From Muscardinus avellanarius (lineage: Eukaryota > Chordata > Mammalia > Rodentia > Gliridae), in assembly GCA_963383645.1 (NCBI GenBank), contig OY726573.1, positions 21,728,345 through 21,792,344 on the forward strand: a stretch of DNA of 64,000 nucleotides. Direction: 5' to 3'. The notes under the pieces were generated by a model. It did not search any database. It saw only the letters and a program-made list of their open reading frames with translations, and was not told the origin of the DNA. This document shows positions 55,457 to 64,000 of the stretch, one piece after another. A program made the position numbers and the translations under genes. Within the stretch, counting starts at the first letter, position 1, and every line of letters starts with the position of its first letter.

Positions 55457-56092
55457 TTCTGCCTGGGTTTGGTGGCACAGACCTGTAATCCCAATTGGCT
55501 GAGACTAGAGGAATGCAGATTCTAGGCTAGACTTAGCAATTTAGCAAGACTTCAGCCATCTAGTGAGACCTTGTTTCAAAATTTAAAAAAGGAAGCTGGG
55601 TGTTCTGATGTATACCTGTAATCCTACTATGTGGGAGGCTGAGATAGGAGTATCATAGATTCTAGTAGGTCAACCTCAGTTACTTCAGAAATCTAGTAAG
55701 ACCCTGTTTCCAAATAAAAAATAAAATAGGCCGGGTGTGGTGGTGCACGTTTGTAATCCCCACGCTTGGGAGGCTGAGACAGGAGGATCGCGCAGGTTCA
55801 AAGCCAGCCTCAGCTACTCAGTGAGGCTCTCAGCAACTTAGTGAAACCCTGTTTCCAAATATAGTATAAAATAGGTCTGGGAGTATAGCCTGGAGGTAGA
55901 AGGCCCCTGGGTTCCACCTCCAGTACCACCAAAATAATAAATAAAAATAAAATAAAATAGTGCTAGAAGTGTAGCTAAGAGATAGAATGTTCCTGGGTTC
56001 TATCCCCAGTACCACAAAAAAAGAGGGGGTTGCTGGGGGTGTAGCCCCAAGGTAGAATGCCTTTGGGTTCAACCTCCAGTACTACAAAAAAA
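55457..56092 (+). mobile_element. Three-level SINE nest, heads then tails in mirror order
   Basis: Head 1 (55457-55591), head 2 (55592-55727), complete type IIb copy (55728-55958), tail (55959-56024), tail (56025-56092). Each insertion lies in the A-rich linker of the previous one. Confidence 0.83.
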
Positions 56093-56763
56093 TAATTTTC
56101 TTGGGGAGTACAATTCTAAATGTTTATATTGATGGAGGAGGAAGAGGAGTAGATCAACTTAGGCCTTCCGCCATATACTTACTGCAAATTGAATGCATAA
56201 GGGAAAGAATTGTAATTTTTCAAGAATGTGACCAGTAATGACAATAGCAGCAACAACTCTGATAATACATGATGAAACTTTTTAGTTATTACATAGCTGT
56301 TTTCATTTCATTCCCCCTGTCAGCCCTCTAGGAGACACTGGGCAGGTATTTTGTTGACTGTTTCATAGATGATTAGAAATACATCAGAAAGGTTAAGTGA
56401 CCTAAAAATAGAGTTGCACAGCTAGTAAATTACACCCCAATCTCAAGTGTCTAGCATTCTCTCTCAGACAACATAAAATTTTCTCTAGACAGCTAGCCAA
56501 TACAAGAAATTTTTTCTGCCCAATCAGAGTAGTCCACTATTCTTTGCTGAGGAAAGTGACTCATGAATCAGATCTAAGCCTAAAAGAGGAACAGAAGTAG
56601 AAGTGAGAGAGTTGAAGAAAGAATTCTCACAAGTGACTTGAGCCTTGGGAACCACAGGTAATAAGCTGGCAGAAGCTTGTGGTTTGGTCAAATTAAGGCT
56701 ATGTGTGGTCCATGTTTACTATTCTTGGGTAGAGGAGAATCTCTCTCTTAAAATGGAAAGCAT
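56093..56763. other. SINE-free intronic sequence
   Basis: About 670 bp; no gene supported. Confidence 0.45.
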
Positions 56764-57281
56764 AGCTGGGTGTGATGGCACATACTTGTAATCCCAGCAT
56801 TCGGGAGGCTAAGACCGGAGGATCTCTGTTCACGGACAGCCTTAGCTACGTAGTGAGGTCCTTTGCAACTCAGTGAAACCCCGTCTTAATAAAAAATAGG
56901 GCTGGGGGGTGTGGCTCGGAGATAGAATGCCCCTGGGTTCCATCTTCAGTACCAAAGAAATAAAAAAAGGAAAAATTTTTCATGGCCAGTTGGTAAAAGA
57001 AGTGTTTAGTCTTTCTCTTGATTCTGGATATGATTTGTCTCTTAAAAAAGAAGTTTTTTTTTACCTGGGTTTGGTGACAGAAGCCTGTAATTGCAGTACT
57101 TGGGAGGCTGAGACAGGAAGATCATAGGTTCAGGAACAGCCTCAGCAAGGTAGTCAGGATCTCAGCAACCTAGCAAGACACTGTTTCAAAACAAAAAATT
57201 AAAAAGGTCTGGGAGTATAGTTCAGAGGTAGAATGCCTCTAAGTTCAATCCCCAGTACCACCAAAACAAAACAAAACAAAT
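56764..57281 (+). mobile_element. Two plus SINEs
   Basis: Type I 56764-56969 and an older copy 57062-57281 ending in (CAAAA)n. Confidence 0.85.
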
Positions 57282-57498
57282 TTGCTTTTTACATACATTT
57301 AGAGAAGAGAATATTTATAATTTATATAGAAAAAAAGTATGAGAATATAAAATATTTGAAAGACGATAAAGAGTCAGTAGAATCTTGTTGGTACCTAAGA
57401 TGCTTTCTGTGTATTTCATCCTTATCATAGCTCCTCCCCTTGCACCACAGGTAACTATCATCTGACCTCCAGAATTTATTCCCATGCTTTTGTTTTTA
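57282..57498. other. Sequence beside the PEA15 fragment
   Basis: Not recognised; could include further pseudogene-derived sequence after the A-rich break. Confidence 0.35.
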
Positions 57499-57699
57499 AA
57501 GATGTGCTCCATGCAGGAGAGGTTGTCTTTGTCCAGCTTGTTGTGGCTCTCCAAGAAGCTGAGCCAGTTGCTGCCCATTCATGATCTCCTTGCTCTTCTA
57601 GCTGGGAGTATCTTCCTTGCAGGCCGACTTGAGCTGCTCCAGGTCCTCAAGGTTGATGCTGCTGGTCAGGTTCTGGAGGATAGGCCCATACTGGGCTAT
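57499..57699 (-). pseudogene. PEA15: PEA15 pseudogene, 5' coding fragment
   Basis: On the minus strand the degraded frame reads (ATA)[11 protein letters not shown].. then [16 protein letters not shown] and, after a frameshift, [21 protein letters not shown]. These match the N-terminal death-effector domain of PEA15 as I recall it. The start codon is ATA, an in-frame TAG follows CKEDTPS, and the frame breaks shortly after. The match ends at EHIF, followed by AAAAACAAAAG, with no 3' coding part or typical 3'UTR. No introns are visible within the fragment, fitting a processed copy. Confidence 0.82.
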
Positions 57700-57885
57700 G
57701 ACTTAAAGGGCAGGAGATGGAAAGATAGCAAGTACTGCTCTGTGGGCACTGAGAGAGGAAGAGGCAGGCCCAGGGGATGCTTTGAGAAGCTCAGGGTGTG
57801 CATATCCCCAGTCCTGGTTCCAAACAGCGTCCAGAGCCTGCTCCCTGCTCCCACCGCTTGTGCCGCCTCCCCCATGCCTGTCCGT

Positions 57886-57990
57886 CTGTCTGTCCGTCCG
57901 TCCTTCCTTCCTTCCTTCCTTCCTCTCTTCTTCCCTCCCTCCCTCCCTTCCTTCCTCCCTTCTTTTCTTCCTTCCTTTTTTCCTTTCTTT
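57886..57990. repeat. (GTCC)n(TTCC)n(CCCT)n repeat
   Basis: Pyrimidine-rich simple repeat forming the T-rich end of the minus SINE at 57992. A similar (CCCT)n lies at 58195-58257. Confidence 0.92.
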
Positions 57991-57991
57991 T

Positions 57992-58444
57992 GCAGTACTG
58001 GGGATGGAACTCAGGGGCATTGTACCTCCGAGCGACATCCCCAGCCCTATTTTTTAGTCTTTTTATTTTTGAAACAGAGTCTCACTGAGTTGTGAAGGGC
58101 TTCGCTAAGTAGCTGAAGCTGTTCTCAAACCACTGTCCTCTGGTCTCAGCCTCCCAAATGTTGAAATTACAAGTGTGTACCACCACGCCCAGCCCTCCCT
58201 CCTTCCCTCCCTTCCTTCTTTTCTTCCTCCCTCCCTCCCTCCCTCCCTCCCTCCCTCTTTTCCTCTTAGGGATTGATACCAGAGTCATTCTACCTCTGAG
58301 CCCCATTTTCTAATTTTTTAATTTGAAACAGGGTCTAAGTTGTGGAGGACCTCACTAAATAGCTGAGGCTGGCCATGAACCTGTCATCTTCCTGTCTCAT
58401 TCCAAGTACTGGCATTACAAGTGTGCACCACCACACCTGGCTCC
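57992..58444 (-). mobile_element. Two minus SINEs separated by (CCCT)n
   Basis: Type I 57992-58194 and an older copy 58258-58444. Matching CCTT/CCCT repeats on both sides of the first suggest it inserted into a simple-repeat tract. Confidence 0.82.
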
Positions 58445-58616
58445 CCATGCCTTTATTAATAGTGTAATCATCTGTGTATCTCTAAACAAAACGTAATTTG
58501 TTTTGTTTGCATATAAATGGAGTCATACTAATCATACTACTTTTTTTCTTTTCTCTCTGGCTTATTTTAGGTTCCAGGTAATGTTTGAGTTCTGTCCATG
58601 TTAATGTAGAAAGTTC

Positions 58617-59305
58617 TTAACTGTGCATGGTGGCACACACTTGTGATCCCAGTACTTGGGAGGCTGAAACAGGAGGATCACAGGTCCCAAGCCAGCCTCA
58701 GCTACTTAGTGAGGCCCTCTATAACTTAGTGAGACCCTGTTTCAAAAATAAAAAGAATTAGCCAGGCATAGTGGCACATACTTGTAATCCCAGCATTCAG
58801 GAGGCTGAGACAGGGGGATCGTGGTTCACAGACAGCCTCAGCTACTTAGTGAGGCCCTTTGCAACTCAGTGAGATCCTATTTCAATAATAAAAAGACTGA
58901 AAAAGAGCCAGTTGTGGTGGTTTGCACTTGTAATCCCAGCATTTGGGAGGCCGAGACTGGAGGATCCCGGTTCGCGGACAGCCTCAGCTATTTAGTGAGG
59001 TCCTCTGTAACTTAGTGAGACCCTGTTTCAAAACAAAGAATAAAAAATAGGGCAGAGGGTATAGCTCGGAGGTCAAATGCCCCTGGGTTCCATCCCCAAA
59101 CCCGCAAAAAAAAAAAAAAAAAAAAAGACTAAAAAATAGGGCTGGGGATGTAGCTTGGAGGTAGAATGCCCGTGGGTTCCTTCCCCAGTACTGAAAAAAA
59201 GGAAGGAAGGAAGGAAGGAAGGAGAAAAGAATTTAAAGAACAAGGCTGGGGGTGGGACTCAGAAGTAGAATTCCCCTGGGTTCAATCCCCAGTCCCCCCC
59301 CCAAA
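58617..59305 (+). mobile_element. Three-level SINE nest, mirror order
   Basis: Head 58617-58759, head 58760-58905, complete type III 58906-59126, tail 59127-59233 with (GGAA)n, tail 59245-59305. Confidence 0.84.
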
Positions 59306-59404
59306 TGTAGATATTCCTAGTTCATTCATTTTAATTGCATTTCATTCATTTATTAGTTATTTATTAGTTTATCCATTCTTTTGTTGATGGACATTTGGGT
59401 TCTT

Positions 59405-59633
59405 TTTCTTTTTTTTTCTTTCTTTTTTTTTTTTTGTAGTACTGAGGATGGAATCCAGGGGCATTCTACCTCCAAGCTACATCCCTACCCTATTTTTTAT
59501 TCTTTATTTTGAAACGGGGTCTCACTGAGTTGCAGAGGGCCTCAAGTAGCTGAGGCTGTCATCGAGCCGCGATCCTCCTGTCTTGGCCTCCTGAATGTTT
59601 GAGATTACAAGTGTGCGCCAACACACCTGGCTG
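59405..59633 (-). mobile_element. SINE type I with target-site duplication
   Basis: TGGGTTCTTTT at both sides. All parts present. Confidence 0.9.
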
Positions 59634-59906
59634 GGTTCTTTTCTTTAGGGCTGTTAAAAGCATTGATTCTGTTGATATATCATCATTTTAACTATTGTTA
59701 CATTTGGATTTATATATGCCATCATGTTTTTGGAAAAGTTTCATAGGAGACACTGTTCCTGTTTTAAGTATGCATTTAAGTTGGTTTGGCAGATTTATGT
59801 GCCCAAGTAAATATTCAACACAATCAAAATAGAGAACATTTCCATTATTGTAGAAAGTTCTCATTGTTACCATCCTAGTTGATCTCTACTTCTGGCCCTA
59901 GGCAAC

Positions 59907-59907
59907 T

Positions 59908-60006
<99 letters not shown>
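59907..60006. repeat. (CTTT)n(ATCT)n microsatellite
   Basis: About 50 bp of each unit, at the T-rich end of the following SINE nest. Confidence 0.95.
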
Positions 60007-60008
60007 TT

Positions 60009-60583
60009 TTGTACTGGGGATTAAATCCAGGGATATTCTACCTCTAAGATAGACCCCAAGCCCTATTTTATCTATTTAGTTTTGGCGGTACTGGAAATGG
60101 AACCTAGGGCCATTCTACTTCCAAGTGACACCCTATTTTTTTTTGTTTTGTTTTGTTTTGTTTTTGGTGGTACTGGGGGTGGAACCCAGAGGCTTTCTAG
60201 CTCCGGGCTATACTCCCAGACCTATTTTATATTTTATTTGGAAACAGAGTCTCACTAAGTTGCTGAGAGCCTCACTAAGTAGCTGAGGTCCCTATTTTTT
60301 TTTCTTCTTTATTTTGTAATAGAGTCTCACTGAGTTGTAAAGGGTCTCACTAGTAGCTGAAGCTAGCCGCAAACCCGGATCCTCCAGTCTCAGCCTCCCA
60401 AATGCTGGGATTCCAAGTGTGCACCAACCACACCTGGGTCCTATTTTATTTTTATTTTGAAACAGGATCTCGCTAGATTGATGAGAGCCTCACTACTTGC
60501 TGAGGCTGTCCTCAAACCAGGGACCCTCTTGTCTCAGCCTCCCAAGCCCTGGGGTTATAGGAATGTGCAACCACGCATGGGTC
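60009..60583 (-). mobile_element. Three-level minus SINE nest, mirror order
   Basis: Tails 60009-60069 and 60070-60134, type IIb-like copy 60135-60290 (head truncated), heads 60291-60439 and 60440-60583. CCTAGGCAACTT at about 59899 and 60585 is the outer target duplication. Confidence 0.83.
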
Positions 60584-60591
60584 CTAGGCAA

Positions 60592-60811
60592 CTTTTTTTG
60601 TTGTTGTTGTTGTTGTACTGGGGGTGGAACCCAGGGGTATTTGACCTCCGAGCTACACCCCCTGCCCTATTTTTTATTCTTTATTTTGAAACCAGGTCTC
60701 ACTAAGTTGCCGGAGGGCCTCACTAAGTAGATGAGGCTGTTTGCGAACCACGATCCTCCTGTCTCAGCCTCCCGAATGCTGGGATTACAAGCATGCGCCA
60801 CCACGCCCGGC
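60592..60811 (-). mobile_element. SINE type III-like, full length
   Basis: (GTT)n, tail, linker, head ending GCGCCACCACGCCCGGC. Confidence 0.9.
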
Positions 60812-60974
60812 TATTTCATTCTTTTGGATTCTTTTGGACTGTAGCTCAGAGGTAGAATCCCTAGTAACACCAAAAGAACAAGAAAAAGAGAAAAAGAAAT
60901 TTAAATTTATTTACTGAAGTCCTTTTGATAAAAAAAATTTCTCAGTTTTTTAAATTTGTCTGAAAAAGGCTTTA

Positions 60975-61169
60975 TTAGCCAGGCATGGTAGCACACTTCT
61001 TGTAATCCCAGTATTTGAGAAGTTCAGACAGGAGGATCTTGCAGGTTCGAAGCCAGCCTCAGCTACTTAGTGAGGCTCTCAGCAACTTAGTGAGACCCTG
61101 GTCTGGGAGTGTAGCCAGAGGTAGAAGACCCCCTGGGTTCCATCCCCCAGTACCACACTCAACAAAAAA
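60975..61169 (+). mobile_element. SINE type IIb, linker lost, with target-site duplication
   Basis: AAAAAGGCTTTATT on both sides; GAGACCCTG joins directly to GTCTGGGAGTGTAGCC. Confidence 0.9.
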
Positions 61170-61351
61170 AGGCTTTATTTTTGCCTTTTTTCCTCTAAAA
61201 GATTATATTCCCTGACAATAGAATTCTAGGTTAGCTGTTATTTTCCTTCAGCCTACTTAAGATATTTTACTGTCTTTGAGCTTCTTTTACTGCTTATTAA
61301 GGTATGCTCTCAATCTAATTTGTTTCTTTCTTTTTTTTTTTTTTTTAATCC

Positions 61352-61557
61352 ATCAGCCAGGTGTTTGATCCCACAGAGGCTGAGACAGGAGGATCACAGG
61401 TTTACTGTAAGCCTTATTAGCTACTTAGTGTGGTCCTCTGCAACCCTGTTTCAAAATAAAAAAGAGTGCTGGGGGCTGTAGCTTGGAAGTAGAATGCCCC
61501 TGGGTTCCATTCCCAGTACCACAAAATAAATAGATAATAAATAAATAAATAAATAAT
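61352..61557 (+). mobile_element. SINE type I, diverged
   Basis: Head with deletions, tail with GGAAGTAGAATGCCCC, (AAAT)n end. Confidence 0.82.
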
Positions 61558-61614
61558 CTTAGCTGGTAAAAGAAGAAGAAAAGTAATCGGTCTTTTTTTC
61601 TTAGTGCTTTCTAG

Positions 61615-61822
61615 TCTTTTTTTGTGATACTTGGAAACCTAGGAGCAATCTACCTCCATGCTACACCCAGCATATTTTATAAAAATAAAATTATTTTTAC
61701 TTGAAACAGGGTCTTGCTATGTTGATGAGAGTCGCACTTTTGCTGAGGCTGTCCTTTAACTTGAACCTTTTGTCTCAGCCTTCCAAGTACTGGGTTACAT
61801 GTGTATACCAACATGCCTGACC
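61615..61822 (-). mobile_element. SINE, old
   Basis: Diverged tail (GGAAACCTAGGAGCAATC), linker and head. Confidence 0.75.
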
Positions 61823-61852
61823 TTTCTAGATCTTTTAAAAATCTTAGCTGAG

Positions 61853-62556
61853 GCCGGGTGTGGTGGCACACACTTAAAATCCCTGTGCTTGAGAGGTTGA
61901 GACAGGAGGATCGCACAGGTTCGAAGCCAGCCTCAGCTACTTAGGCTTTCAGCAACTTAGTGAGACCCTGTTTCCAAATGAAATATAAAATAGGTCTGGG
62001 AGTATAGTCTGGAGGTAGAAAGCTCCTGGGTTCTACTCCCAGTACCACCAAAAGAAAAAAAAATCTTAGCTGAAAGCCGGGCATGGTGGCACATGCTTGT
62101 AATCCCAGCACTTGGGAGGCTGAGACTGGAGGATCGTGGTTCATGGCCAGCCTCCTCAGCTATTTAGTAAGGCCCTCTACAACTTAGTGAGACCTGTTTC
62201 AAAATAAAGAATACAGCCAGGCATGGTGGTACACACTTATAATCCCAGCATTTGGGAGGCTGAGACAGGAGGATCACAGTTTGAGGACAGCCTTAGCTAC
62301 TTAGGCCTTCCGCAACTCAGTGAGACCCTGTTTCAAAATAAAGAATAAAAATAGGGCTGGGGGTGTAGCTCAGAGGTAGAATGCTTTTTGGTTCTATCCC
62401 AGTACAGGGGGGAAAATTTTTTTTTAGCCAGGCGTGGTGTCACAGTCACAAACTTGTAATCCCAGTACTTAGGAGGCTGATGCAGGAGGATCACAGGTTT
62501 GAGGACAGGCTCAGCAAATAGTGATTCTCAGCAACCTAGTAAGACCCTATTCAATC
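61853..62556 (+). mobile_element. Run of four plus SINE copies
   Basis: Type IIb 61853-62062 with target duplication AAAATCTTAGCTGA; head 62077-62216; type I 62217-62416; old head 62426-62556. Confidence 0.84.
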
Positions 62557-62668
62557 TCCAAGTCCAGAAAATACATAAATAACAGAAATATTTGATGTTC
62601 TGTAGTTTTAGTGACTTATTTAGGTTTGAATGTCCCCAACCCCAACCAATTTTGGAAAATCTTTTAGT

Positions 62669-64000
62669 TTTTTTTTTTTTTTTTTTTTCTTCTGTTTTTT
62701 TTCTTTTTTTTTAATTTTATTTTATTGGTGCACTGTATTCATACATCATAGTGGGATACAAACTTTTGTAGACATACATGCACACATCGCCCAGTCAGCC
62801 CCCACCCGATCCCCACCCCATTCTCTCCCCATCCCTCCCTCCCATGCTTGGCTTAGTGGTTGACATCTAGTATTATAGCAATTTATCCAAAGTTAAAAAT
62901 GATAATCTCACATAACAGTTTCATTTGTCTGATACCAAGCTTTTGATGACTTAAAGATAACATTTCAATATTTCTTTTTGCTTTCTTTCTTACCAGAGAA
63001 TATTTTTTTCTTTTTTTTAGGTGAAACTATCATATATTTATTTTTCAGAAAAAAATCTATCCTGATATGGAATATGGACTCTAGATACCCAAAACAATCT
63101 CGAAGCAAAAACAAAGCTAGAAGATGTATATTTTCTGATTTCAAACCATATAAAGCTACAATAATTGAAACAGTGTAGTACTGTTCTAAAGGCAGATATA
63201 TAGACCATTGGAGTTAAATACAAGCCTAGAGCTAACTTCTTCCCTATATTGTCAAGTTATTTTTGACAAGGTTTCCACGAAGATTTGGTGGTGGAAATAA
63301 TAATCTTTTAACTAAATATTGTTGAAAAATAATAATTACATGGAAAAGAATAAAATTGGACCCTTACCTAATCCCACATACAAGTATTAACTCAAACTAG
63401 ATAAAAGACCTAAATATAAATCTTAAGACTATAAACTTTTAGGAGAAAATCTGGGTCATAAAACCTCACAACATTGAAATTGGCAGTGATTTCTTGGATA
63501 TGATTTCAATGGCACAGGCAACAGAAGAATATACAAACTCCCTAAAAAATAAAAGAAAATATTGTATATCCAAAGACAATGTAAACAGAGTTAAAAGTTA
63601 CTAATAGAATTGGATAAAATATTTCCAAATGCTATATCTGAAGGTATATTAATATTCCAACTAGAAATCCTAAAAATTAACAACAATAAAGGCAAACAAT
63701 ACAATTTAGAGATAGGTAAAAGACTAACATAAATAATGAATCTCCACAGATAACCAATCTTAGTTGTCTGTTGGATGGAAACTCTTGTTTCTCTGGTTCT
63801 GGTGAGTGTTACCTATTTCTTCTTTGTAGTTAATCTCTTTGAGTATTTTCTCTAGCGCTGGTTTTGAAGACATAAATTCCTTCAGTTTCTGTTTGTCATG
63901 GAAGCTTCTTATTTCTCCATCTAATTTGATAGAAAGTTTTGCTGGATAGGAAATTTTTGGCTGGAAGTTGTTTTCTTTCAGAGTTTGGAATATGTTACTC
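62669..64000 (-). mobile_element. Half-LINE composite element, copy D (runs off the window)
   Basis: T-rich end, 3'UTR 62725-63018, inverted ORF2 piece about 63019-63759, then ORF1 from the stop at 63760 into the window end. It is closest to copy C (shares TAAATACAAGCCTAGAGCTAA and AAATCTTAAGACTATAAAC), so C and D look like one subfamily. Confidence 0.9.
63760..64000 (-). CDS. L1-type ORF1 of copy D, C-terminal part (partial)
   Basis: The last 79 or so codons plus stop are visible and appear uninterrupted, aligning without gaps to copy C. Whether the complete ORF1 is intact cannot be seen. Confidence 0.75.
   Translation of the reverse strand, partial: SNIFQTLKENNFQPKISYPAKLSIKLDGEIRSFHDKQKLKEFMSSKPALEKILKEINYKEEIGNTHQNQRNKSFHPTDN

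Noticed and set aside
57484..58095. 203-codon open frame on the plus strand
   Set aside because: It crosses the antisense of a PEA15 fragment, a simple repeat and a SINE; no coherent protein.

Overview
The window is nuclear DNA of a mammal and almost certainly a rodent. The dominant repeat is a two-part SINE: a 7SL-derived B1-like head of about 120 bp (starting GCCGGGCGTGGTGGCGCACG), an A-rich linker, and a shortened tRNA/ID-like tail with TAGCTCAGAGG and GGGTTCCATCCCCAGTACC. This architecture matches the B1-dID class described from several rodent families (dormice, squirrels, beavers and relatives). At least two longer ID-like elements are also present. The sequence alone does not fix the species. 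Well over a hundred SINE copies and fragments make up more than half of the window.

The only host protein-coding sequence I can support is two exons of a large gene on the + strand, at 31769-31830 and 48717-48862. They have consensus splice sites and compatible phases, and together encode a segment I recognise as SMG6 (EST1A, the nonsense-mediated-decay endonuclease). The window is therefore about 31.8 kb of upstream intron, a 62-nt exon, a 16.9-kb intron, a 146-nt exon, and more than 15 kb of the following intron. A PEA15-derived pseudogene fragment lies at 57499-57699 on the minus strand.

The most notable content is a composite LINE-like element present four times, always on the minus strand: copy A about 1637-4458, copy B 19349-22522, copy C 44713-47307, and copy D about 62669 to the window end. 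Read on its own strand it has an L1-type 5'UTR beginning GACTTC(T/C)GGGAAGATGGCG, an L1 ORF1, then an inverted and decayed piece of L1 ORF2 directly after the ORF1 stop, a 3'UTR with a G-rich tract, and poly(A). No sense-strand ORF2 is present. Copies B and C have perfect target-site duplications around the whole composite, so it moves as one unit. Copy C keeps an intact ORF1. This is the layout of a half-LINE (HAL1-like) non-autonomous element.

SINE labels used below. Type I: linker CAAAATAAAGAATAAAAAATAGGG and tail ending CCCAGTACC. Type II: linker CCAAATAAAATATAAAATAGG, a GCCAGC..GCTGGC palindrome in the head, and tail GGGCTTCCAGGAACCCC. Type IIb: the type II linker with an unaltered tail (GGGTTCCACCCCCAGTACC). 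Type III: type I-like with AATAGGGCAG and tail ending CCCAGACCCGC. SINEs are heavily nested, often with a younger copy in the A-rich linker of an older one. SINE-poor islands lie around the exons and at 7.2-8.1, 11.4-12.1, 13.6-14.8, 42.9-44.5, 48.9-51.5, 53.5-54.6 and 56.1-56.8 kb.
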